Positions 16,923 through 25,137 of a stretch of DNA of 64,000 bases are shown here, in pieces. The notes below the pieces were generated by a model. It searched no databases, was not told the DNA's origin, and was given only the letters and a program-made list of their open reading frames with translations. Position 1 is the first letter of the stretch, and each line of letters opens with the position of its first letter. The position numbers and the translations under genes were made by a program. Origin of the DNA: Streptomyces antimycoticus (lineage in GTDB: Bacteria; Actinomycetota; Actinomycetes; Streptomycetales; Streptomycetaceae); NCBI RefSeq assembly GCF_005405925.1, contig NZ_BJHV01000001.1, positions 2,108,001 to 2,172,000 of the forward strand, written 5' to 3'.

Positions 16923-18026
16923 TCACGACATGACGGGCTGCTCGTCGCTCTCCAGCTCCTCCGGCGGGTGGCTGAGCTGTTCGCGCAGGTAGTTCCAGAC
17001 CACCGCGATCAGCGCGGCAACCGGTACGGCGAGCAGACTGCCCACGATCCCGGCCAGGCTGCCGCCCAACGTCACCGCCAGCAGGATGACCGCCGCGTGC
17101 AGACCGAGCCCACGGCTTTGGATCATGGGCTGGAACACATTGCCCTCCAGTTGCTGCACCACGATGATGATCGCCAGCGCGATCAGTGCGTCCGTCGTGC
17201 CGTTGGACACCAACGCGATGAGCACCGCGACCGCACCCGCGAACAGGGCCCCCACAATGGGTACGAACGCGCAGATGAAGGTCAGGACCGCCAGCGGCAG
17301 CACCAGCGGTACTCCCAAAGCCCACAGGCCGAGTCCGATGAAGACGGCGTCGAGCAGGCCGACCAACGCCTGGGAGCGCACGAAGGCGCCCAGAGTGTCC
17401 CAACCGCGCGCGGCCACCACGGGGATGTCGGTGGCGAGCCGGCCGGGGAGCTGACGGGTGAGCCACGGCAGGAACCGCGGGCCGTCCTTGAGGAAGAAGA
17501 ACATCAAGAAGAGCGCCAGGACGGCGGTGACCACGCCATCGATCACGGTGCTCACCCCCGTGACGACAGTGGTGACCAGGCTGCCGGCACTGCTCTGCAG
17601 CCGGTCGGCCGCGGTGTCGGTGGCCTTGGTGATCTGGGCATCGCTGATGTTCAGCGGTGGCCCGGCGGCCCATTCACGCACCTGCTGGATGCCTTCGGTC
17701 ACACGGTCGGTCAGCTCGCCGGACTGGGACGCCACCGGCACCGCGATCAGCGCCACGATGCCCGTGGCGACCAGGAGGAACAGCACGGTCACGACCGAGG
17801 CGGCCAGCGCGGGCGGCCACCCGTGCCCCCGCAGAAAGCGCGCCAGCGGCCAGGTCAGTGTCGTAAGAAGTAGGCCGACTACTAGTGGCCAGACCACCGA
17901 CCACATCTGGCCCAGGACCCACAGGACCACCGTGGTCATGACGAGAACCAGAAGCAAATCAAGGGAAATACGCGCCGATTGGCGGAGCGCGACGCGCGTT
18001 TTCGTTGAACTCAACGTGGGAGGCAT
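16923..18026 (-). CDS. AI-2E-family transporter-like membrane protein
   Basis: About 367 residues with seven to eight hydrophobic segments. The AI-2E/PerM pattern is clear: an N-terminal helix pair, a large loop (TDRVTEGIQQVREWAAGPPL), LALFLMFFFLKDG, PLAVLTFICAFVPIVGALFA and a C-terminal NVFQPMIQSRGLGLHAAVIL block. Family members include exporters and Na+/H+ antiporters; quorum-signal transport should not be assumed. The frame allows starts at 18026 or 18044 (MGYGWP); the first was taken because it begins the conserved region. It lies downstream of the DUF2089/SHOCT genes on the same strand, about 200 bp away. Confidence 0.88.
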   Translation of the reverse strand: MPPTLSSTKTRVALRQSARISLDLLLVLVMTTVVLWVLGQMWSVVWPLVVGLLLTTLTWPLARFLRGHGWPPALAASVVTVLFLLVATGIVALIAVPVASQSGELTDRVTEGIQQVREWAAGPPLNISDAQITKATDTAADRLQSSAGSLVTTVVTGVSTVIDGVVTAVLALFLMFFFLKDGPRFLPWLTRQLPGRLATDIPVVAARGWDTLGAFVRSQALVGLLDAVFIGLGLWALGVPLVLPLAVLTFICAFVPIVGALFAGAVAVLIALVSNGTTDALIALAIIIVVQQLEGNVFQPMIQSRGLGLHAAVILLAVTLGGSLAGIVGSLLAVPVAALIAVVWNYLREQLSHPPEELESDEQPVMS

Positions 18027-18231
18027 GGGCCACCCGTACCCCATGGCTATTGCCGCTGTCCAGGAGCGCCCTCGCCGGGGACCCACGCCGCGCCGCGGTC
18101 CGCGAGGACTGGCCGTCGGCGGTCTTCTCCGGGTCGGTGCCGCGGGCGACTTGGGCGACGCGCGGGGCGCCGTGGGCGGTGGTCGCGGTGTCGGGACGGC
18201 GGGACCGTCGGCAGTCCCGACGCCCCGCAAC

Positions 18232-18663
18232 TCACTCGCAGAACACCTGCACCTTGGCGTCGGGGTCGTCGACGTCGACGGTGACCTCGTCGAGCTGATC
18301 GATGAGCTCCTCGAGATGCTGCGGCTTGAGCTCGGCGAGGTCGACCGGCACCCCTGACTTGTTCAGCTCCGCGTTGATCCGGGTGAGCGCCTGCGGCGGG
18401 ATGAGGCTTGTGAGCCGGACCCCGGCGCGCAGCAGTTGCAGCGGGACCCGGACGTTGACGCGGCCCGGCTCGTCACCGCCGGAGCCGTCTGCCCAGCTCA
18501 TCACGACCCGCAGATACTTGGGCCGGGATTTCGGGCGGGGCGTGGCTCCCCGCGGCGACTCGGGCTGTTCTCGTTCGAGGGCGTCGATCAGCCGCTCGGC
18601 CTCGTCCGCGGTGATCTTGCCCTCGGCCAGCATCTGCAGGATCTGGCGACGCTGCTCGTTCAT
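18232..18663 (-). CDS. SHOCT-like domain protein
   Basis: 143 residues. The N-terminal QRRQILQMLAEGKITADEAE motif is the short amphipathic SHOCT-like segment found in YvlB/LiaX-type and actinomycete stress-associated proteins. A Pro/Arg linker follows, then a beta-rich domain (YLRVVMSWADGSGG ... VNVRVPLQLLRAGVRLTSLI) and an acidic tail. It is third in a minus-strand run after the DUF2089 protein and a small membrane protein, 20 bp from the latter, which suggests one operon. Exact role unknown; a membrane- or envelope-linked regulator is plausible. Confidence 0.8.
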   Translation of the reverse strand: MNEQRRQILQMLAEGKITADEAERLIDALEREQPESPRGATPRPKSRPKYLRVVMSWADGSGGDEPGRVNVRVPLQLLRAGVRLTSLIPPQALTRINAELNKSGVPVDLAELKPQHLEELIDQLDEVTVDVDDPDAKVQVFCE

Positions 18664-18683
18664 CGTTGCTCTCCCCCTCTGAC

Positions 18684-18944
18684 TCATCTGACGCGCACCA
18701 GCACGGCCGTTCGGCCCTGCGCGATCTCGAACCGGGTGCCGGGCAGTGCCCACAGCAGCCGCCCCGTGCCGCGCAGCGCGCCCACCAGGCTCACCCGGAA
18801 GACGAGGCACGCGACCAGTCCGCCCAGCACGGCGAGCAGCAGCAGCGGCGACAGCACCACCAGCACCGGCAGGACAGGGACGTACAGCCGCCGCCGGCGG
18901 CCGTCGGGACGGCGATAGCGCACCGTCACCAGCTGCGGGATCAC
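18684..18944 (-). CDS. Small membrane protein of the DUF2089 operon
   Basis: 86 residues: a basic N-terminus (TVRYRRPDGRRRRLYVPVLP) followed by a long hydrophobic stretch able to form one or two helices and a basic C-terminus. Its ATG overlaps the stop of the DUF2089 gene (18941-18944), so it is translationally coupled to it. I do not recognise a family. Its place between a DNA-binding-like and a SHOCT-like protein suggests a membrane partner for them. Confidence 0.75.
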   Translation of the reverse strand: MIPQLVTVRYRRPDGRRRRLYVPVLPVLVVLSPLLLLAVLGGLVACLVFRVSLVGALRGTGRLLWALPGTRFEIAQGRTAVLVRVR

Positions 18945-19303
18945 CGGGACCGCTCCAGCTCGGCCAGCGCCTCCTGGACGCTGATCTCCCCCCGCCGCAG
19001 ACGGTCAACGACGTCGGCGCCGGTGGGCGCCGGGTCGGTGTCCACGAAGTCGAGGGCCTCGGCGATCCGGTTCAGCCGGGACTTGATCGTCGGGTAGCTC
19101 ACCCCGAAGGTCCGCTCCATCTCCTTGATCGAACCGTGCGACCGTACGAACGCGGCGACGAACACCTGGTCGTCGACGCTGAGCTGAGCCAGCTGGGGCG
19201 CCTCGAACTGCCCCTCGACCACGACGCCGCTGCCGGCGAGGCGGACCCGCTCGACTACGAACGGCCGTCCCTGCGTCAGGTCCGTCAGCTCCTGCCAGTC
19301 CAC
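18941..19303 (-). CDS. DUF2089-family protein, probable DNA-binding regulator
   Basis: 120 residues from GTG 19303. The central part (LSVDDQVFVAAFVRSHGSIK, then MERTFGVSYPTIKSRLNRI) is a helix-turn-helix-like segment typical of DUF2089, and the tail (VVDRLRRGEISVQEALAELE) resembles the SHOCT-like segment of the third gene. First gene of a three-gene cassette; a TTGTCA-N17-TACAAA promoter lies 40-70 bp upstream. A regulator that signals through the coupled membrane protein is a reasonable guess but not shown. Confidence 0.82.
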   Translation of the reverse strand: MDWQELTDLTQGRPFVVERVRLAGSGVVVEGQFEAPQLAQLSVDDQVFVAAFVRSHGSIKEMERTFGVSYPTIKSRLNRIAEALDFVDTDPAPTGADVVDRLRRGEISVQEALAELERSR

Positions 19304-19343
19304 CCTCGGCCCCCTTGCTCTCGGCTCACGTGCCCGCCATTCA

Positions 19344-19372
19344 TTTGTACCTTGAGTTTTTTAAGCTGACAA
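19344..19372 (-). promoter_or_regulatory. Promoter of the DUF2089-SHOCT operon
   Basis: Read on the minus strand, TTGTCA (19367-19372) and TACAAA (19344-19349) are separated by exactly 17 bp in an unusually AT-rich patch (spacer GCTTAAAAAACTCAAGG). This is a good vegetative-type promoter. TCAAGGT occurs twice around it, a possible regulator site. Confidence 0.65.
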
Positions 19373-19453
19373 CTAGGAAACCTTGATTTCTCTCATGTGA
19401 TCTTCAATGGTCCGGTGTGGGACAGCCGGGTCACGTCCTTCCTCCGTGCTCTC

Positions 19454-20593
19454 TCAGCCGGCGTGGAGGACCCGAAAGCGAGCGGGGTCCGCCGGATCCC
19501 GATCAACGACCTGGACGGGCGTCCAAGCCCATTGCCACACGCTGATGCCCGGCGTGCGGGAGAACTGGATCTGCCCGCGGGTGCCCTCGACCGCGACGCG
19601 CGGCCAGGCTTCGGCAGTGCGCGCCCGGTCCACGCCGTGCGAACGCAGCACCTCGGCGAGTACGGCGATCGTGTCGTAACCCTCGAAGGCGACGAAGGAG
19701 GGCGCTTCGGCCAGCCGCTCGCGGAGGGCCGTCTCGACTCGTGCACCGAGTGGGCCGAGGCGCTCGGGCAGATAGCGCAAGAACGGGATCGCGGCGCCGT
19801 CGTCGCCCAGCAACGTCGCCCATTCGGCGAACTCCGGTTGCCCGGCCGGAGCACCCATCATCACCTCGGCGAGGCGCTCGTCGCGGCGGACGGCCTTGAC
19901 GATCGACACGGCCGGCTCCGGGTGGCCGACCAGAAGCAGGAGCGCTGTCGCGCCGTGTTCGACGAGTTCGTCGCACACCGCCGCGGGGGTGAGCGAGCTT
20001 ATGTCGAGTTCGACGACGGTACCGCCGCGCGGCGCGAGGTGGTCCCGCAGAACGCGGGTCCCGGATGCCCAGTAGACACTCGGCTGGGCCGCTATGGCGA
20101 TTCGGCTGTGGCCCGCACCGAGGAGGAAGTCCGCGAAGATCTGCCAGCCGTGGGACTGCGCCGGGGCGAGGCGCGCGACCCAGTCCGTCGGCTGTTCGGT
20201 GAGCGCGTCGAGAACCGCTGACGAGCAGAGAAACGGCAGGCCGCGGGCGTCGGCCCTGGCGGCAGCGGCGCGAGCGACGACGCTGTGATACTCCCCCGCC
20301 AAGGCGGCCACGCCGAGGCGAGCCAATTCGTCGACGGCCGCCGCGGCTTTCTGTGGATCAGCCGCGGTGTCCCGGACCACTAGCTCGAGTGGTCTTCCGG
20401 CGATCCCACCGCCGTCATTGACGTCGCGAACGGCCAACTCAAGCCCAGCGAGGAGGTGTTGGCCTGCCCCGACCCAACCAGGCCGAGTCAGCGGAACGAG
20501 AGCGCCGATCTGGACGGCTGACCCGTCAGTCCGTTCCGCTCCAGGCGACGATGGTGACGATGGTGACGATGGTGACGATGGTGACGTATTCAT
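19454..20593 (-). CDS. Substrate-binding-protein-like (Peripla_BP_6) protein without a signal peptide
   Basis: 379 residues. The fold is that of branched-chain amino-acid/urea ABC binding proteins: IGALVPLTRPGWVGAGQHLL, LAVRDVNDGGGIAGRPLEL, VVRDTAADPQKAAAAVDELA, and later YWASGTRVLRDHL and FEGYDTIAVLAEVL. The N-terminus is instead a Ser/Pro repeat (SPSSPSSPSSPSSPG) coded by 9-bp tandem repeats, with no hydrophobic core and no lipobox, so export is not evident. No permease or ATPase genes are adjacent. It may be a cytosolic sensor domain protein or an orphan whose true start is lost. Confidence 0.82.
   Translation of the reverse strand: MNTSPSSPSSPSSPSSPGAERTDGSAVQIGALVPLTRPGWVGAGQHLLAGLELAVRDVNDGGGIAGRPLELVVRDTAADPQKAAAAVDELARLGVAALAGEYHSVVARAAAARADARGLPFLCSSAVLDALTEQPTDWVARLAPAQSHGWQIFADFLLGAGHSRIAIAAQPSVYWASGTRVLRDHLAPRGGTVVELDISSLTPAAVCDELVEHGATALLLLVGHPEPAVSIVKAVRRDERLAEVMMGAPAGQPEFAEWATLLGDDGAAIPFLRYLPERLGPLGARVETALRERLAEAPSFVAFEGYDTIAVLAEVLRSHGVDRARTAEAWPRVAVEGTRGQIQFSRTPGISVWQWAWTPVQVVDRDPADPARFRVLHAG
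20547..20586 (-). repeat. 9-bp tandem repeat at the start of the binding-protein gene
   Basis: Four units of GACGATGGT (plus strand) and a partial fifth. On the coding strand each unit reads as Ser-Pro-Ser. Because the unit is a multiple of three, slippage would change only the length of the linker. Confidence 0.85.
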
Positions 20594-20774
20594 GTGTTGG
20601 CGTCTCCCGCGCGACGATTCGGTTGCGGTCGCCAGGATCGCAGAGTGATCGTCAGCGGCACCGAGCGTGGCCGAGCCTCACTACGCGGCCCCGCAAGCGG
20701 CCCCTTCCCCGACGGCGGCGAGAGGCTTCACGCGTGAACGATGAATTCAGGCAGCCGATCGGGTCTGCCCTGAC

Positions 20775-21389
20775 ATGACTCGCATCATCGCTGACATCTC
20801 GGTTTCCCTCGACGGCTTCGTCACCGGGCCCGACCCCGGCCCGGACAACGGTCTGGGCACCGGTGGCGAGGCCCTGCACACCTGGGCGTTCTCCGAGGAC
20901 CCCGACGACCGCCGGGTCCTGCGCGAGGCCACCGCCCGCTCGGGCGCCGTCGTCCTCGGCCGCCGGCTCTTCGACATCGTCGACGGACCGAACGGCTGGG
21001 ACGACACGACCGGCTACGGCGCCGGCGAGGTCGGCAAGCCCGCGTTCATCGTCGTGACGAGCTCACCGCCGGAGACGGTGCGGCTCGCCGACCTCGACTG
21101 GACGTTCGTCACCACCGGCCTGCCCGCCGCCGTCACCGCCGCGCGCGAGCGCGCCGAGGCGGCGTCGTCCACCAGCGGCAAGGACCTCGACGCCTTCCTC
21201 ATGGGCGGCGGCGCCACGATCGGCTCGGCGCTCGCCGCCGGGCTGGTCGACGAGCTGACGCTGCACCTCGCACCCGTCGTACTGGGCAGCGGGACGCCAC
21301 TGTTCACCGGCGGCGCGCCACGCACGCTGGTGCAGCGGAGCGTGACCTCGACATCGACCGTGACGCACCTGACCTACGACGTCCTCTGA
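20775..21389 (+). CDS. Dihydrofolate-reductase-like (RibD C-terminal fold) reductase
   Basis: 204 residues. MTRIIADISVSLDGFVTGPD is the hallmark opening of the actinomycete DHFR-family proteins that share the RibD C-terminal fold; AFLMGGGATIGSALAAGLVD and LHLAPVVLGSGTPLFTG are the conserved C-terminal motifs. Members bind NADPH, but most are not true dihydrofolate reductases. ATG 20775 has no strong ribosome site. It is divergent from the binding-protein gene, with 181 bp between. Substrate unknown. Confidence 0.9.
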   Translation: MTRIIADISVSLDGFVTGPDPGPDNGLGTGGEALHTWAFSEDPDDRRVLREATARSGAVVLGRRLFDIVDGPNGWDDTTGYGAGEVGKPAFIVVTSSPPETVRLADLDWTFVTTGLPAAVTAARERAEAASSTSGKDLDAFLMGGGATIGSALAAGLVDELTLHLAPVVLGSGTPLFTGGAPRTLVQRSVTSTSTVTHLTYDVL

Positions 21390-22103
21390 CGCCTAGGACC
21401 GGAGCTGACGGGAAGCGGGTGCCTCCCAGCCGAAGGCTTCGGCGATCAGTCGCACCGGCCGCACAGATGTCCACGCCGCAAAGCGGACTGAGAGTTGGCC
21501 AACCCCGGCACAGGCGCCCACCGGCCGCGGTGTGTCCGGTGCGGCGGCGGGCCGTACGGCGACTGCCAGGCCGGTCGATCGGTTCGGCCCGAGCCGCCCA
21601 CGTCACGGCGCCGTACGAGCGGGCCCGGGAGCGGTCCGGTTACCAGACCGGGAGCGTTGTCGTGCGACACGGTCAGGAGCTCGGGTTGTACGGAACGCGA
21701 CAGCGCGGGGAGCCAGGGGGTGCGGAACTCGTGGTTCGCATGGACGCGAAACGTGCCGTTCGCCCGGAAGTGCCCGGAGGCACACCTGTGGCAACTGGGG
21801 AGAACGATCGGCAGGCAGGTGGGCATGACAGCCCAGTTCTTGGACACAGAGTTACACCGCTTCCAGTGAGAAGACCGCAGCCAAAAGGAGCACGGCGCAC
21901 AGGTGCGACGCGCGACGGATCAGCGCTTGGGGGGTCTCACTTGGTGTACAACGGCATGTCCTTGACAGAGTGACTGTGGGCGGGAGCACCGTACCGGCGC
22001 ACGGGAGCGCGGCTCCACTGATTTTCGGGCGGGTGGCGATGCCTGGCGGCGGGCGCCCGTTGCCGTGAATGGCGTAGGCACACTTGTCGAAGCGGGTCGC
22101 TAC

Positions 22104-22190
22104 CCCGCGGACCCGCTCCGGGGGTGCCGATGTCGGGGTGGGAGTCGATCCAGATGACGGCCAGGTCGTCGCCGTAGCGGCGGGCGCCCC
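22104..22190 (-). pseudogene. Arginase/agmatinase-family fragment
   Basis: The minus frame reads RRYGDDLAVIWIDSHPDIGT, the conserved metal-site strand of the arginase family (normally WxDAHxD; here IDSHPDIG, as in an actinomycete subgroup). Similarity ends on both sides within 30 codons, so this is only an internal scrap of the gene. Confidence 0.55.
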
Positions 22191-22225
22191 GGCACCCGGC
22201 GGGGGCCGTGGCCGGCGCCAGGCCC

Positions 22226-22486
22226 ATCGCCGGTGACGACGCGGACGCCAAGCGGACGGTCGCGGCTTTCCTCGACTCGATCGGGTACGACGCCCTGGAC
22301 ACCGGCGCCCTCTCCGAGGGATGACGCTTCCCACGCGACACCGCCGCCTACAGCGAGCCGTACTTCAGCCAGGGCCACAGCCTGACCGCGACCGTGCAGG
22401 GCGCCGACCCCGGCCCGGGACAGCCCGTCGGCACAGCCACGCCGCGATCCGCGCCGGCGGCGGCAAAGCGGTACCGCGACATGTAG
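22226..22486 (+). pseudogene. NADPH:F420-reductase-like C-terminal fragment with nonsense codon
   Basis: The frame reads IAGDDADAKRTVAAFLDSIG then YDALDTGALSEG, TGA (22322-22324), RFPRDTAAY ... AAKRYRDM and TAG at 22484-22486. Family members have LxEGWRFQRDxPAY at this point, so the TGA replaces the conserved TGG tryptophan. The N-terminal Rossmann half is missing. A decayed NAD(P)-binding, F420-dependent-type oxidoreductase. Confidence 0.65.
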
Positions 22487-22763
22487 GCCCATGCGCCAAG
22501 GGCTGCAGATAGCCGAGATCATTCTCGCGAACCGCACTGTGACGTCAGGGCGCTGGCGTCGGCTTCGTTCCGTGGACTACGTTGTGGCCATGAATCCCGG
22601 GACGGCATCGCGCCACGCACGGATTGGTGACCCGGTGCCCCTCTGAGCGCCGTAGGGGCCGGTGCGGGCCCGCTCTTCGGTCGAGGATGTTGCGCTGCCG
22701 CGCGGGCTCCGCCTCCGTCGTGTTGATCACAGGTTTCACCCATCAACCACGACAGGAGAATTC

Positions 22764-23516
22764 ATGCCCACCAAGACGCTGCGGATTTCCACCGCGGACG
22801 GCCAGGCCGACGCTTTCGCCGCCTTCCCCGACCGGGGCGGGCGGCATCCGGGGGTGCTGATGTACTCGGACGCCTTCGGAGTACGGCCCGCACTGCAGGA
22901 GATGGCCCGCGAGCTGGCCGGGCACGGGTACTACGTGCTCGTCCCCAACTTCTACTACCGGCACGGCCCGGCACCGGTGATCGAACTTCCCGAGCACATC
23001 GGAGAAGAGGTCCGGCCCGCGGTCATCGGCCGGCTGATGCCCCTGCTCGAGGCAGACATCACCACCGAACGTGTCCTGCGCGACGCCGACGCCTACCTCA
23101 CCTTCCTCACCGCCCAGCCCGAGGTCAGCGCCGGACCGGTCGCCGTGACCGGCTACTGCATCGGCGCCCTCTTGGCGCTGCGCACCGCAGCGGCCCACCC
23201 CGACCAGGTGGCCGCCGTCGCCGGATTCCACCCCGGCTTCGTGGTCACCGACGCGCCCGACAGCCCGCACCGCCTCGTGCCCAAGCTCACCGCCGAGGTC
23301 CATCTCGGCCTCGCCGAAGGCGACTTGTCGCCCGAAATCATCAGCGAGCTCAACGAGGCCCTGGATGCCGCAGGTGTCGGCCACACCTGCGAGATCTATC
23401 CCGACACCAGCCACGGCTTCACCATGTCCGACACCGATGCTTTCAGCGCCGCGGGACTGAAACGCCACTGGGACCGGCTGCTCTCCCTCCTGGACCGCAC
23501 ACTGGCCACCGGCTGA
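22764..23516 (+). CDS. Dienelactone hydrolase family protein
   Basis: 250 residues with the alpha/beta-hydrolase fold of DLH. The nucleophile elbow is VTGYCIGALLAL, with the cysteine in place of serine as in true dienelactone hydrolases; the histidine is in DTSHGFTMSD, and the acid is likely in LGLAEGDLSPE. Opening residues TKTLRISTADGQADAFAAFP are typical. AGGAGA precedes ATG 22764 by six bases. Predicted cytosolic hydrolysis of dienelactones or similar esters in aromatic breakdown; it stands alone, so the pathway is unclear. Confidence 0.92.
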   Translation: MPTKTLRISTADGQADAFAAFPDRGGRHPGVLMYSDAFGVRPALQEMARELAGHGYYVLVPNFYYRHGPAPVIELPEHIGEEVRPAVIGRLMPLLEADITTERVLRDADAYLTFLTAQPEVSAGPVAVTGYCIGALLALRTAAAHPDQVAAVAGFHPGFVVTDAPDSPHRLVPKLTAEVHLGLAEGDLSPEIISELNEALDAAGVGHTCEIYPDTSHGFTMSDTDAFSAAGLKRHWDRLLSLLDRTLATG

Positions 23517-23973
23517 GGCTCCGGCGGGCACGTGTCAGTCGGCCTGGGCGAGCTGGTTCAGGGGCTGGGATCCGTCCAGAAGAGCGCGGAGTCGTGCCGA
23601 TGGGCTGCCGCTCCACGGTCGCGCGGTCCAGCAGGCCGACTGGGTGGCCGCGCGGGTGCGGGTGACGCATGGCGCGGGAGGCTCGTGGTGAAGTTCGCCG
23701 CCCTGCGGTACTCATCCCGGACGGCGGCGGGCTTTGCCCGAGGCCCGCCGTTGCGGCCCAGACGAGACGCGGGTGCTCGCCTGGGCCGCGGGTCGATCGA
23801 TCCCGTCAGTGGCCGTGGCCACCACCGTGGCCGCCCCCGCCGTGGTCATCGTGTTCGACGATCGTCCACGGGCGCATCAGGTCATCGTCAAGGTGTCACT
23901 TCGGAAAGCTCGGCATGAGGGCCGGGACGCCGGTCGGCCGGGGAACGAACGGCGGGCGTCCCGGCCGGTGCGA
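23517..23973. other. Gene-poor stretch with two minus-strand protein scraps
   Basis: No intact gene. A minus frame ending at TGA near 23533 reads ARPWSGSPSARLRALLDGSQ then PLNQLAQAD and looks like a protein C-terminus, but I do not recognise it. A second minus frame (23806-23877) ends in a histidine/glycine tail. The stretch near 23930-23973 is the 3' flank of the MDR gene. Confidence 0.35.
23806..23877 (-). pseudogene. His-rich C-terminal scrap
   Basis: From ATG 23877 the frame reads MRPWTIVEHDDHGGGGHGGG followed by HGH and TGA, 23 codons. A TGA lies a few codons upstream, so no longer protein is encoded. The metal-binding-like tail suggests the end of a lost gene; a tiny peptide cannot be excluded, though no ribosome site is visible. 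Confidence 0.3.
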
Positions 23974-24906
23974 TCAGGGGGCGATCAGGACGGTCTTGCC
24001 GGGCAGTCGCCCGGCGGCGGAGTCGTCATGCACGGCACGCGACTCGGCCACCGGGCGGCGGTCGGCGATGTGGAGGCGGAGCCGAGCGTCGTCGACCCTG
24101 GCCACCAGCTCGGTCAGCTGGGTGGCGTCGCCGCGGACCCACAGGCTGGCGCTGCGTACCGAGCGGGCGGGATCCTCCGGTATCGGGCCCGCTGTGCCGG
24201 CGGCCACGCCGCCGTCGGCGACGTAGCCCGACAGCCGCGCGGCCTCGTCCTCGGTGCCGCGCACATGGTTCAGCAGCACCTCGAAGGGACCACCGACCGC
24301 GGCGGGGCCGGCGGCGAGATCGAGGCGGTCGACGACCCGGGCACCGTAGCTCTGAAGGCGCTCGGCGTGCCGCGGACTGGCGGCCGCCGTCACATGCGCT
24401 CCCGCGTCCACGGCGAGCTGGACCGCGAGGCTGCCCACCGCGCCCCCTGCCCCGTTGACCAGGACGGTCTGCCCGGGCTTCAGTTCGGCGAGCTCGAACA
24501 ACACCTGCCAGGCCGACAGGCCAGTAAGTGGCAGCGCCGCGGCGTCGACCAGGTCGATCGACCGGGGCGCCGCGACCAGGGCCTCGGCCGGGGCGAGCAC
24601 GTACTCGGCGGCCGCGCCCACGGCGTCGAGGGGCAGCATGGCCACGATCCGGTCGCCCACCTCCACGCCGGTCACCCCCGCGCCGAGTTCGGCGACCGTG
24701 CCCGCCAGGTCGATCCCGGGCACGTGCGGGAGAGCGATGGGGAGCATCGCGTTCAGGGCTCCGGCGCGGATGTGGTCGTCCACCGGGTTGAACGACGTGG
24801 CCGCGACCCGCACCAGCACCTGTCCGGTGGCGGGGACCGGACGCTCGATGTCCTCGTAGCGCAGGACCTCGCTGCTGCCGAAGTCGTGGTAACGCACTGC
24901 CTTCAT
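23974..24906 (-). CDS. NADP-dependent MDR oxidoreductase (quinone-oxidoreductase type)
   Basis: 310 residues. MKAVRYHDFGSSEVLRYEDI and ATSFNPVDDHIRAG form the GroES-like half; VNGAGGAVGSLAVQLAVDAG is the NADPH-binding loop; no zinc-binding cysteine cluster. AGAGGA lies six bases before ATG 24906. The gene is divergent from a MarR regulator, and the intervening 231 bp contain three copies of a MarR-type palindrome, so it is the probable target of that repressor. Likely a stress-induced quinone or enone reductase. Confidence 0.92.
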   Translation of the reverse strand: MKAVRYHDFGSSEVLRYEDIERPVPATGQVLVRVAATSFNPVDDHIRAGALNAMLPIALPHVPGIDLAGTVAELGAGVTGVEVGDRIVAMLPLDAVGAAAEYVLAPAEALVAAPRSIDLVDAAALPLTGLSAWQVLFELAELKPGQTVLVNGAGGAVGSLAVQLAVDAGAHVTAAASPRHAERLQSYGARVVDRLDLAAGPAAVGGPFEVLLNHVRGTEDEAARLSGYVADGGVAAGTAGPIPEDPARSVRSASLWVRGDATQLTELVARVDDARLRLHIADRRPVAESRAVHDDSAAGRLPGKTVLIAP

Positions 24907-25055
24907 GGCATTTCCTCTTGTGTGTGTCGGTATATCGGCGTGTCGGCGTATCGGTGTTGGGCGAGAGCGTCCACGGCCCATTCGTCGAAGGCCGCGGTCT
25001 CAGCGGCGAGTTCAGGGAAAGCCAGCCGTCACCGGTTCCGAAGTCGTCCGCTGAC

Positions 25056-25123
25056 TTGCCCAGGCAAGTCAAACGTAACCCCGATTGAGTTGCCTAGGCA
25101 AGTCATCTGGGTTGCCCAGGCAA
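25056..25123. promoter_or_regulatory. Three MarR operator copies
   Basis: TTGCCCAGGCAA (25056-25067), TTGCCTAGGCAA (25090-25101) and TTGCCCAGGCAA again (25112-25123), the first flanked on both sides by AC/GT to give ACTTGCC...GGCAAGT. Centres are 34 and 22 bp apart, close to three and two helical turns. The last copy lies 14 bp before the MarR start codon, fitting autorepression. Confidence 0.85.
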
Positions 25124-25137
25124 GTAGGATGTGGGGC

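Larger units (their letters stand above)
21390..22763. other. Gene graveyard without intact genes
   Basis: Nearly 1.4 kb with no intact gene. Two remnants are recognisable: an arginase fragment on the minus strand (22104-22190) and an F420-dependent oxidoreductase C-terminus on the plus strand (22226-22486). The first 700 bases contain open frames in several registers but none with protein-like motifs. A minus-strand segment ending at 21852 (ALIRRASHLCAVLLLAAVFS) could be a fragment of a membrane protein. The last 100 bases hold the promoter region and ribosome site of the dienelactone hydrolase gene. Confidence 0.55.

Noticed and set aside
16674..17873. Plus-strand frame of 399 codons opposite the AI-2E-type gene
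   Set aside because: Histidine/aspartate/arginine-rich shadow; the minus strand encodes a clear multi-pass membrane protein.
16923..18026. Quorum-sensing AI-2 exporter
   Set aside because: The family name is historical; many members are ion antiporters and no LuxS or AI-2 genes are visible, so only the family was called.
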